In this document: positions 43,687 to 50,143 of the stretch, one piece after another
How the letters are laid out: each line of letters opens with the position of its first letter
How positions within the stretch are numbered: the first letter of the stretch is position 1
DNA from: JAENVU01 sp038250905
Lineage (GTDB): Bacteria; Actinomycetota; Acidimicrobiia; IMCC26256; JAENVU01
Length of the DNA stretch: 64,000 bases
Assembly (NCBI GenBank): GCA_038250905.1
Contig: JBBSBV010000004.1
Location: forward strand, 62,001-126,000
Direction of reading: 5' to 3'
Made by a program: the position numbers and the translations under genes
Notes under the pieces: model-generated
Seen by the model: the letters and a program-made list of their open reading frames with translations, nothing else
Told to the model about the DNA's origin: nothing
The model's database searches: none

Positions 43687-43717
43687 AGTTCGTCCAACAA
43701 ATTAGCCTGACGAACTA
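43686..43717 (-). promoter_or_regulatory. Candidate MarR operator overlapping the marR start codon
   Basis: TAGTTCGTC (43686-43694) and GACGAACTA (43709-43717) are perfect 9-bp arms with a 14-nt spacer. A TAATTT -10-like box lies between them, so a bound repressor would cover promoter and start. Confidence 0.65.
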
Positions 43718-43760
43718 TTTCCGCGCCAGTGAGTTTTCCGGTCACGTGCAACGGGAGGTG

Positions 43761-44672
43761 TCAGCGCGGGGTGAACATGGGGTGGGCCGGTCCGGTGCCG
43801 AGATAGTCCTCGAGCCGACCGATCTTGTACCCCTGGGCCCGGGCCCGGGCGAAGACCAGCTGCAGGTTCTCCAGCAGGTCCGTGCGGAAGTGCATGAGCA
43901 GGATGTCGCCCGGGTGGAAGTCGGGACCGCCGATGAGGTCGAGTCGGCCGTCGTTGGTGGCACCCCGCCAGAGGATGAGGGCGCGCAGGCCGCAGCTGTG
44001 CACCGCCGAGCGCGTGGTCTCGTTCCATTCCCCGTACGGTGGGCGGAAGAGTGTGGGTCGGGATCCGTACCACGACTGCAGGTCGCCCAGGTCACCGCAG
44101 ATCTCGTGGGCCTGGTCGCTCCAACCCAGCGTCTTCAGCTGCGGGTGGTGGATCGTGTGCGCCTGGATCGTCGCCCCCGCTTGCTGCAGTGCGCGGAAGT
44201 ACTCCTGGCCGTCGAGGGCGGGTTGGCGCACGAGGAAGAGCGTGACCGGCACCCGTTCCTGGCGGAGCAACGCCAGCACGCCGGGATCGCGGACGAGGCC
44301 GTCGTCGATGCCGAGGAAGATCACCTTGTCGGTCGTGGGCACCCGGTCGATCTCGGGCGTGGTCTCCGAGAAGGTCACCGGCGTCGCGGGCGAGGGTTGC
44401 GCGAGCGGCCCGGGTCGGAGGGTGGCCGGACCGGGCGCAGTGGTGGTGGTGGTCGTCGTCGTGGTCGTCGTCGTCGTGGACGGGGTGGTCGTCGACGGGA
44501 GGGTGGAGATCGACACCTGGTGGGCCACCGGCGACACGAGTCGGGCGCCCAGGACCTCGGTGTCGTTGTGGGAACCGGCTTGCGCGTCGGTCGGGATCGC
44601 GCTGGCGATGCCGACCGAGCCGACGATGAGCGCGATCGCGGCGAACAGGGTGATCCAGAGGCGAGAAGGCAT
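43761..44672 (-). CDS. Secreted polysaccharide deacetylase (NodB homology domain)
   Basis: A 303-residue protein with a signal peptide at about 1-26. A Thr-rich linker (about 60-78, with a run of 13 Thr) leads to a NodB domain at about 110-290. Motifs: 'FLGIDDG' (Asp123/Asp124, motif 1), 'HTIHHP' (His172 and His175-176, motif 2), 'FRPPYGEW' (motif 3), and 'DILLMHF' near the end. It deacetylates an N-acetylated glycan such as peptidoglycan. The linker suggests a tethered or wall-spanning enzyme. Confidence 0.9.
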   Translation of the reverse strand: MPSRLWITLFAAIALIVGSVGIASAIPTDAQAGSHNDTEVLGARLVSPVAHQVSISTLPSTTTPSTTTTTTTTTTTTTAPGPATLRPGPLAQPSPATPVTFSETTPEIDRVPTTDKVIFLGIDDGLVRDPGVLALLRQERVPVTLFLVRQPALDGQEYFRALQQAGATIQAHTIHHPQLKTLGWSDQAHEICGDLGDLQSWYGSRPTLFRPPYGEWNETTRSAVHSCGLRALILWRGATNDGRLDLIGGPDFHPGDILLMHFRTDLLENLQLVFARARAQGYKIGRLEDYLGTGPAHPMFTPR

Positions 44673-44794
44673 ACGGGGAGGGTGCCGGTGGCGGCCTACG
44701 AAGTGTACGAAGCGGACGGACCCGTGCGACAGTCGGGTGGCCGAGGAATGGCCGAAGCGTGACAGCCGCCCACGGGGCGTGGCACGCTCGCCGC

Positions 44795-45562
44795 ATGGCC
44801 GAACCCGTCCCCGACATGCGCGAGTGGGGCCTGCCCGGAGCCGGGGAGTTCGACCGCGTGGTGATCGTCTCGCCCCATCTCGACGACGCGGTGCTCGGCT
44901 GTGGCCGGTTCATGGCGCTCCATCCGGGGGTCACGGTCGTGACGCTCTACGCCGGTCGTCCCGCCGCCTACCCGGAACCCATGACCCACTGGGACACGGT
45001 CAGCGGCTTTTCGACCGGCGACGACGTACTGGCCGTCCGTCGGGGGGAGGACGCGGCCGCGCTCGCCGTGGTCGGGGCCCGTCCCGTGTGGCTCGACGTC
45101 GTGGAGCACCAGTACCTGGACCGGGCCCACTGGGTGGGGCCCGACCGGACCGCCCAGCCGTTGGAGGCGGCCCTCCGGGCGCTCGATCCGACGGCGGTGT
45201 TCCTACCGTTCGGGCTCGCCAATCCCGACCACGGCGCGACCCATGACGCGGGGATGGCAGTGCGCGACCGGTATCCCGACCCGGTGTGGTTCTGTTACGA
45301 GGACTCGGGCTACAAGCACATCCCGGGCCTGCTCGCCTGGCGGGTCAGCGCGCTGTTCCGCCGCAACGTGTGGCCGACCCCGGTCGCGATCGACACCGAG
45401 GGCGGTGACGGCGCGAAGCGCCGCGCGCTCGCCTGCTATCGCTCGCAGATGCGCGCGCTCGAAGCGGACTGGCAGATCGGACCCAAACTGGGCGCGCCGG
45501 AGCAGCTGTGGCGCCTCGCACCGCCGCCCGAGGGGTGGGAAGGGCTCTCCGCGACGACGTGA
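44795..45562 (+). CDS. PIG-L family deacetylase
   Basis: A 255-residue LmbE-like zinc hydrolase. 'SPHLDDAVLGC' at about residues 25-35 gives the His-x-x-Asp-Asp zinc and base motif; 'NPDHGATHDAG' supplies the third ligand region. The family removes acetyl groups from glycans such as mycothiol precursors; the substrate here is unknown. It is divergent from the polysaccharide deacetylase. I prefer the ATG at 44795 over a GTG at 44759 because it gives a short N-terminus; neither has a clear Shine-Dalgarno. Confidence 0.83.
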   Translation: MAEPVPDMREWGLPGAGEFDRVVIVSPHLDDAVLGCGRFMALHPGVTVVTLYAGRPAAYPEPMTHWDTVSGFSTGDDVLAVRRGEDAAALAVVGARPVWLDVVEHQYLDRAHWVGPDRTAQPLEAALRALDPTAVFLPFGLANPDHGATHDAGMAVRDRYPDPVWFCYEDSGYKHIPGLLAWRVSALFRRNVWPTPVAIDTEGGDGAKRRALACYRSQMRALEADWQIGPKLGAPEQLWRLAPPPEGWEGLSATT

Positions 45563-45582
45563 CAACGGGCGCGTTCGCGCCT

Positions 45583-45605
45583 AGATTGCACAGGTCGTGC
45601 AATCT
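45583..45605 (+). promoter_or_regulatory. Palindrome AGATTGCAC-N5-GTGCAATCT before His-rich secreted protein
   Basis: Perfect 9-bp arms with spacer AGGTC, ending 18 bp before the ATG at 45624. It shares TTGCACAGGTCGTGC exactly with 55841-55855, and a variant lies at 31603. TCTTTCTT after it would also fit a terminator for the upstream gene, but position favours a role in the downstream gene. Confidence 0.55.
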
Positions 45606-45623
45606 TTCTTGGGGGGAAACACC

Positions 45624-46571
45624 ATGGCGTCTCGGCCTACTCGTCAACGCTGGATGCGTGCGCTCGCGGGCGTCGCCATCGCCTCGGTCGTGGCGCTCGC
45701 CGCCGTGCCGGCCTTCGCGCACGACAGCAGTTCGAAGAGCAAGAAGTCGTCGAAGTGCCAGGAGATGTCCGGCATGGACATGTGCGGCAACGGCGTGTAC
45801 CACGGCAAGGCCTCGAACACCCTGAAGCCGGGCACGATGCACACGATCGACGGTGCGCTCACCGGCGACTCGCCGTGTGAGAAGTCGGGTCCGCCGGCGT
45901 CGGTGGGTCAGGTCAAGAAGGACGCGGAGGGTCACGACCACCGCGGCCCGCTCTACCAGTACCCGGTCTCCAAGGCCGACCGCGAGACCTTGATCCAGCA
46001 GCAGACCCAGGCGCGGGCCGTGGCGGACAAGTACCCGACCGTCGCGTCGGCCGAGGCCGCGGGCTACCGCAAGTCGACGGTGTACGTGCCGTGTATCGGC
46101 GCCCACTACACGAACACCAGCCTGGTCGGGAAGTTCGACCCGTCGGCCCCGTCCGAGTTGCTGTTCGACGGTGACACGCCCGACGCCAAGATCGTGGGCC
46201 TGAGCTTCCTGCTCCTGCACCCGGGCGGCCCACCCGAGGGCTTCGCCGGACCGAACGACATGTGGCACCAGCACAACGCCAACGGCGGACTCTGCCTCAA
46301 CGCGTCCGGCGTGGTCATCGGCGCGGAGTCGACCAGCACGAAGGACTGCACCGCTCGCGGTGGCAAGAAGGCCGCTCTGGCCGACATCTGGATGGTGCAC
46401 GACTGGGTCGTGCCGGGCTGGGAATGCAGCTGGGGCGTCTTCGCCGGCGAGTGCCCGGAACTCGGTGGTCGGATCGGCGGCACCGCGTTCGACAAGCCGG
46501 ACCCGAAGGCGACCAAGCAGGCGCTCGCCGGCAAGGCCAAGAGCACCAAGTCCAAGGCCAAGTCGAGCTGA
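45624..46571 (+). CDS. Secreted His/Met-rich protein, paralogue of 31661-32524
   Basis: A 315-residue secreted protein; signal peptide about 1-32 ending PAFA, then a Lys/Ser-rich region and 'CQEMSGMDMCGNGVYHG', a Met/Cys/His cluster. The core has 'AEAAGYRKSTVYVPCIGAHY', 'KFDPSAPSELLFDG', 'DMWHQHNANGGLCL' and 'IWMVHDWVVPGWECSWG', which line up in order with the lipoprotein at 31661. Ends in a Lys-rich tail. Metal (copper?) binding is inference. GGGGGG lies 7 nt before the ATG. Confidence 0.8.
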   Translation: MASRPTRQRWMRALAGVAIASVVALAAVPAFAHDSSSKSKKSSKCQEMSGMDMCGNGVYHGKASNTLKPGTMHTIDGALTGDSPCEKSGPPASVGQVKKDAEGHDHRGPLYQYPVSKADRETLIQQQTQARAVADKYPTVASAEAAGYRKSTVYVPCIGAHYTNTSLVGKFDPSAPSELLFDGDTPDAKIVGLSFLLLHPGGPPEGFAGPNDMWHQHNANGGLCLNASGVVIGAESTSTKDCTARGGKKAALADIWMVHDWVVPGWECSWGVFAGECPELGGRIGGTAFDKPDPKATKQALAGKAKSTKSKAKSS

Positions 46572-46577
46572 CGCACC

Positions 46578-46594
46578 GCCGGAGTTCCTCCGGC
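46578..46594. terminator. Hairpin between convergent genes
   Basis: GCCGGAG-TTC-CTCCGGC, 7 perfect base pairs and a 3-nt loop, between the His-rich protein and the hydrolase. It could end transcription from either side; no T tract. Confidence 0.5.
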
Positions 46595-46640
46595 CCGCAT
46601 TCGCGGAGGGCGCCTTCGCCGCGTCAGGATCGCGGTCGGG

Positions 46641-47369
46641 TCAGGCCCACAACCGGACGAGGGCGGCGGCCGACTCGGTCGCGTGCTCACGCGGCCACCA
46701 GTGGCCGCAGCCGGGGTAGGTGATCAGGTCCGCGCCGAGCCGGGCGGCCATACGTTCGGCGATGGCGACGGGAACGTAGGGGTCGTCGCCACCGTGGAAG
46801 GCGAGCGTGCGCAGGGTCGGCATCGCATCGACGGCCGGCTGCCACTCGGCGCCGACGGTCACCGCCGATCGGTACAGGGCCAGGATGCAGTCGGTCATCC
46901 GTTCGTCGAGGTGCGCGGCCTGGTCGGCGGCGAGGTCCGGTGGCGCGCCGCCACCCACGAATCCGGCGATGCGATCCTCGACTGGCAGCGCGAGGAGTCC
47001 GGCCATCACCTGTTCGCCGACGGCGGGCGTCTGCCAGAGCTGCGCCATCGGGTGCCACTCGTAGGTCGCGTCGAGCGGACCACCCCCGCACGCGAGCGTC
47101 CGGACCAGGTCGGGGCGGGTGGACGCCACCCGCTGGGCGAGGATGGCACCCCAGTCGTGAGCGACGAGGTCGACCGGTCGGCCGAGCGCCTCGATCTCGG
47201 ACCCGAGCCAGGCCGCGTACGCCTCCTTGGTGGCGTCCCAGCCGTCCGGCGTCGGCGTGGCGAATCCGGGAAGCCCGACCGCCACCACGTCGGTCCGGCC
47301 GAGCGCGGCGATCAACGGATCCCACATCGTCGCGGTGTCGGGGACACCGTGGACGAAGACCGCCGGCAT
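46641..47369 (-). CDS. Alpha/beta hydrolase
   Basis: A 242-residue alpha/beta-hydrolase. 'FVHGVPDTATMWDPLI' is the oxyanion region after strand 3. 'LVAHDWGAILAQRVA' is the nucleophile elbow with Asp as nucleophile, as in haloalkane dehalogenases and epoxide hydrolases. 'HGGDDPYVPVAIAERMA' and 'PGCGHWWPREH' give the acid and the catalytic His. The Asp-type elbow suggests a dehalogenase or epoxide hydrolase rather than an esterase. Last gene of the selenoprotein operon; its ATG lies in a 14-bp tandem repeat. Confidence 0.88.
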   Translation of the reverse strand: MPAVFVHGVPDTATMWDPLIAALGRTDVVAVGLPGFATPTPDGWDATKEAYAAWLGSEIEALGRPVDLVAHDWGAILAQRVASTRPDLVRTLACGGGPLDATYEWHPMAQLWQTPAVGEQVMAGLLALPVEDRIAGFVGGGAPPDLAADQAAHLDERMTDCILALYRSAVTVGAEWQPAVDAMPTLRTLAFHGGDDPYVPVAIAERMAARLGADLITYPGCGHWWPREHATESAAALVRLWA

Positions 47370-47408
47370 CAGAAGACCCGCATCAGAAGACCCGCATCAG
47401 AAGAGCGG
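47367..47408 (+). repeat. 14-bp tandem repeat, three units, at a gene junction
   Basis: catcagaagacccg at 47367-47380 and 47381-47394, then catcagaagagcgg at 47395-47408. On the minus strand each unit carries CTGATG, a fused stop and start. The hydrolase ATG is in the first unit, the previous gene's TGA in the third. Confidence 0.85.
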
Positions 47409-48110
47409 CGACCAGGCGACGGTCCGGAGCATGCGGCTCTCCCAGTCGTCGCGCACCCGCAGCGCGTCGTGCATCCAGGTACCCGGGGCGCGGTGTTCCT
47501 CGGGTACCTCGGAGGTGAGCAGTCCGAGGAGGCCGGAGGGCCGCGTGACCTTCTGCCACAGGATCACCTCTCGGTGCTTCGCGGCGGCACCCCACGCGGG
47601 AGTGAACACCGATTGGAGCTCGAGCAGTGACCGGCCACCGTGTCGGCCCTCGGCGAGGCTCGGCGCGTAGTTGTCACGCGCCGCCTCCAGATACTCGTCG
47701 AGCATGCCGGCGTGGGGCCAGGCGGTGTCCTCCATGAACAGCGTGAGGTCGTGGTCGCCGCCGTCGGTCGGGACGTGCGCGAAGTCGACCGTCTGGAGCG
47801 GTGACCATTCGGCGGGGACGAGGACCTTGCTGGTGACGTCCCATCGCGTCTGGTCGAACTCGCGGGCGAGCGGACGGAGGTCGCCGCGTTGGAGCCGCCA
47901 GACGAGGTTCTCCCATGCCTGCCCGTCCTCGACCGCGGTCAGCGTCACGAAGTTGTACGCCCGCCCGGTGCCGTGGGCGAGGCGCAGGAAGTAGAGGAGA
48001 CGAGCCTCGTCGGTGGCGGCGAGCGTGGGCATCCACTCGTCGCGGAAGCGCGCCTCGAACTCGTCCTCGTGTGCGCCCATGACGCGGTGGACCTCATGGA
48101 TGAACAGCAT
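47397..48110 (-). CDS. Unknown protein, NIPSNAP-like dimeric alpha-beta barrel candidate
   Basis: A 237-residue soluble protein. 'MLFIHEVHRVMGAHEDEFEA' followed by a 'RLLYFLRLAHGTGRAYNFVT' strand and later a second such half ('ILWQKVTRPSGLLGLL') recalls a tandem ferredoxin-like barrel of the NIPSNAP/dimeric alpha-beta type. I cannot name the family with confidence. It begins 9 bp after the selenoprotein stop and is surely in that operon, so a redox or small-molecule role is possible. Confidence 0.7.
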   Translation of the reverse strand: MLFIHEVHRVMGAHEDEFEARFRDEWMPTLAATDEARLLYFLRLAHGTGRAYNFVTLTAVEDGQAWENLVWRLQRGDLRPLAREFDQTRWDVTSKVLVPAEWSPLQTVDFAHVPTDGGDHDLTLFMEDTAWPHAGMLDEYLEAARDNYAPSLAEGRHGGRSLLELQSVFTPAWGAAAKHREVILWQKVTRPSGLLGLLTSEVPEEHRAPGTWMHDALRVRDDWESRMLRTVAWSPLF

Positions 48111-48119
48111 GGGCGGACG

Positions 48120-48647
48120 CTACCGCTCGTCGGCCCGTGCCGTGATCGCGACGACGATCGCGTCGAACGCGGCGTCGGCGAGGTCACGCAGTTCGTCGTC
48201 GCTTCGGTCCTGGATGGGGTGCGGGACGAACAACGCGGCCGGATCGGCGCCCAACGCGCGGGACTGCGCAGCCGCGGCGTCGACGAACTCGGTCGACGCG
48301 AGGAACACCCCGGGCGTTCCCGCGGCTTCGAGGTTCACGATGTCGTGCACACTGCACGACGTGCACGACCCTCAATCGGCGAGGGCCTCGATCACCACAT
48401 CACACGTGGTCGAGATCTCGTGCCGCAGGTCGATCGGAGCGGGCTTGGTGAACGTGGGTTTGGCGAACCGCGCGACGGTGTGGCCGCGTGCAACGAGGCG
48501 CTCCGCGATCCGGTCGAGGAACACGTCACCGCGGGCCTTGCTGATGTCGAGGAGGCCGATGGTGAGTCCGTCCAACGACGCGGGTCGGCGCGCCCGCTCC
48601 CGGGTCCCCGGCGCTTGTTCACTGGTGGGATCGAGCAACGTGGTCAT
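48120..48647 (-). CDS. UGSC-family selenoprotein, in-frame TGA read as selenocysteine
   Basis: Read through one TGA (48372-48374), the frame gives 175 residues. The N-terminal 91 residues have an alpha/beta pattern ('LTIGLLDISKARGDVFLDRI'). Then comes 'VIEALAD', the TGA codon as residue 92, and 'GSCTSCSVHDIVNLE', the conserved U-G-S-C motif after which the family is named. The downstream part 'IQDRSDDELRDLADAAF' stays in the same frame to the normal stop. Without recoding, both halves are orphan fragments. A hairpin follows the TGA at once. ATG overlaps the stop of the thioredoxin-fold gene by 4 bp. Selenocysteine machinery must be encoded elsewhere. Sequence error is the alternative, but the exact motif placement argues against it. 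Confidence 0.88.
48342..48369 (-). promoter_or_regulatory. bSECIS-like hairpin after the TGA
   Basis: In the mRNA, GUCGUGCAC (48369-48361) pairs with GUGCACGAC (48350-48342), 9 perfect pairs with a 10-nt loop, starting 2 nt after UGA. A direct repeat GUCGUGCA (48360-48353) can pair instead with the same 3' arm, giving an 8-bp stem and a GUG loop about 20 nt after UGA, nearer the usual bacterial position. Confidence 0.6.
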
Positions 48648-50074
48648 GTGCCTACCTCGTGGGTGATCGGTTCCGAACCCATCTTCCCACTCGCCCAGCC
48701 GCCGATGACGGCGGAGAACAACCCGGCGCCGCCGCCGGCGTGCGCGATGAGCAGTCCGCCGTCGCGGAACTTGGGCAGGGTGGTGTCCGCGAGGCTGGTG
48801 GGCACGCCTTCGGCGATACCGCCCGCGCCGCGGATCAGTTCCGCACCGTCGATCTGGAGGAGTGCGTCGAGTTCCTCGCGGAACCGGGCCTTCGACCAGC
48901 CGGCCTCCTCGTAGACCCGGAGATGGTCGGGCGTGATGATCAACATCGCGTCGAACGCGATCGGCAACTTCGGGTGGGTCGTGGCGCGCAGGCAGACCGC
49001 GAGGCTCCGGGTCAGCGACTCGGGAGTCCGCGAGAGTTGATCGGCGATCCCGCGTACCCCCTCACCCGCGAACAAGGTGACGGTGTTCGTGTCCGCGCGG
49101 TAGCCGCGCTCCACGTGCATCGGTTCCCAGTACGCGTCCTCGTGCTCGGCGAAACAGCACGTGAACTTGCCGGGCTGGCCGAGGGTCGCCCGGTCGACCT
49201 CACCGGGCCGTCCACCTCCGACGTTGCGAATCACCAGTTGCAACGCTCGTCCGATGGTGGCGTTGGCCCGGTTGCCCGGGCCGAGCGCGTTGATCCCGCT
49301 GTTCATCCCGATGGCGCGGGTGATCGGACCGTTGACGACGATCACCGGTCCGCTGAACCAGGTGGTCGCCAGCAGCCCGTGCATGTTGAACGCATCGGTG
49401 CACGCGGCTTCGACCGCGGCGATGACCACCGGCAGGTATTCCGGCCGACAGCCCGCCATCACCGCGTTGATCGCGATCTTCTCGACGGTGCACTCGACGA
49501 GATCGGGCGGGATCACGGCGACGACGTCGTCGGGGCGGCGCGTCGTGCCGGTCAGCATCCGCACGACACGCGCCGCGGTCGGCGGCACCAGGGGCAGTCC
49601 ATCGGACCAGCCCCGGTCGTACATTGCTTCCGCGTCGTCCTCCTCGGCGCCGAGCGTCACCCGCCGGGCGCGGAGATGCTGCTCGCCCTCGCGGGTCGCG
49701 CGCGCGGCCGCCACTGCCGGGTCCTGCGTTCGTGAGCCACATCCGGGGCGGTGGGGTGGCAGGTCGGCCCCGAGGGGTTCGAGCCCGGTGAGTTCGGCCC
49801 ACCGGTCCCGACTCCAGCCCACGGTCCGCGCCACCTCGACGCCGTCGACGATGCGCAGGAGCGTGGGGACGGTGTCGAGATCGAGGGTGAAGCTCACGTC
49901 GAGATCACGGTCGTCGATCGCGCCGCCGATCGCCTCGGGGAACGTGGGGTCGTCCTGCGAGTAGACGGTCAGTGGCTCGGTGCCGCGAGTCCGCAGTTCG
50001 GCGAGGACCGGCGCGACCAGTGCACAGGTGGGGCAGTCACGTTTGACGACTGCGATCAGTCCGTCGGGAAGCAC
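48644..50074 (-). CDS. Thioredoxin-fold protein with large C-terminal domain, UGSC partner
   Basis: A 476-residue protein. Residues 1-105 are thioredoxin-like with Cys14-Pro-Thr-Cys17 ('VVKRDCPTCALV') and a cis-Pro region 'LDTVPTLLRIVDGVEVAR'. Residues about 150-476 form a large domain with 'AINAVMAGCRPEYLPVVIAA', 'RAIGMNSGINALGPGNRANA', 'KFTCCFAEHEDAYW' and a Gly-rich end; I do not know its function. Coupling with the UGSC gene by a 4-bp overlap suggests that the thioredoxin domain reduces or is oxidised by the selenoprotein. Starts with GTG. Confidence 0.85.
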   Translation of the reverse strand: MLPDGLIAVVKRDCPTCALVAPVLAELRTRGTEPLTVYSQDDPTFPEAIGGAIDDRDLDVSFTLDLDTVPTLLRIVDGVEVARTVGWSRDRWAELTGLEPLGADLPPHRPGCGSRTQDPAVAAARATREGEQHLRARRVTLGAEEDDAEAMYDRGWSDGLPLVPPTAARVVRMLTGTTRRPDDVVAVIPPDLVECTVEKIAINAVMAGCRPEYLPVVIAAVEAACTDAFNMHGLLATTWFSGPVIVVNGPITRAIGMNSGINALGPGNRANATIGRALQLVIRNVGGGRPGEVDRATLGQPGKFTCCFAEHEDAYWEPMHVERGYRADTNTVTLFAGEGVRGIADQLSRTPESLTRSLAVCLRATTHPKLPIAFDAMLIITPDHLRVYEEAGWSKARFREELDALLQIDGAELIRGAGGIAEGVPTSLADTTLPKFRDGGLLIAHAGGGAGLFSAVIGGWASGKMGSEPITHEVGT

Positions 50075-50098
50075 TGGCGCAGCATCACGGGTGCCCGA

Positions 50099-50120
50099 CC
50101 CGGCGTCAACCCGGCGTCAA
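50099..50120 (+). repeat. 11-bp direct repeat (two units) upstream of selenoprotein operon
   Basis: cccggcgtcaa at 50099-50109 and 50110-50120, followed by a partial third (cctgg). It lies in the 69-bp gap between serC and the thioredoxin-fold gene, where a promoter would sit. Confidence 0.7.
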
Positions 50121-50143
50121 CCTGGTGTGGTCGCGCGTACCGG

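Noticed and set aside
45583..45605. Palindrome as an intrinsic terminator for the PIG-L gene
   Set aside because: The TCTTTCTT after it fits, but the stem is AT-richer than other hairpins here, lies 18 bp before the next start, and its sequence is shared with two other promoter regions.
48120..48371. Downstream half of the UGSC gene as an independent 76-residue gene starting at GTG 48350
   Set aside because: It would begin inside the conserved UGSC motif, has no Shine-Dalgarno, and is in frame with the upstream half across a single TGA.
48372..48374. The TGA as a pseudogene-causing nonsense mutation or sequencing error
   Set aside because: It falls exactly on the family's selenocysteine position and is followed by a stable hairpin, while the rest of the frame is intact. 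Kept as the formal alternative.
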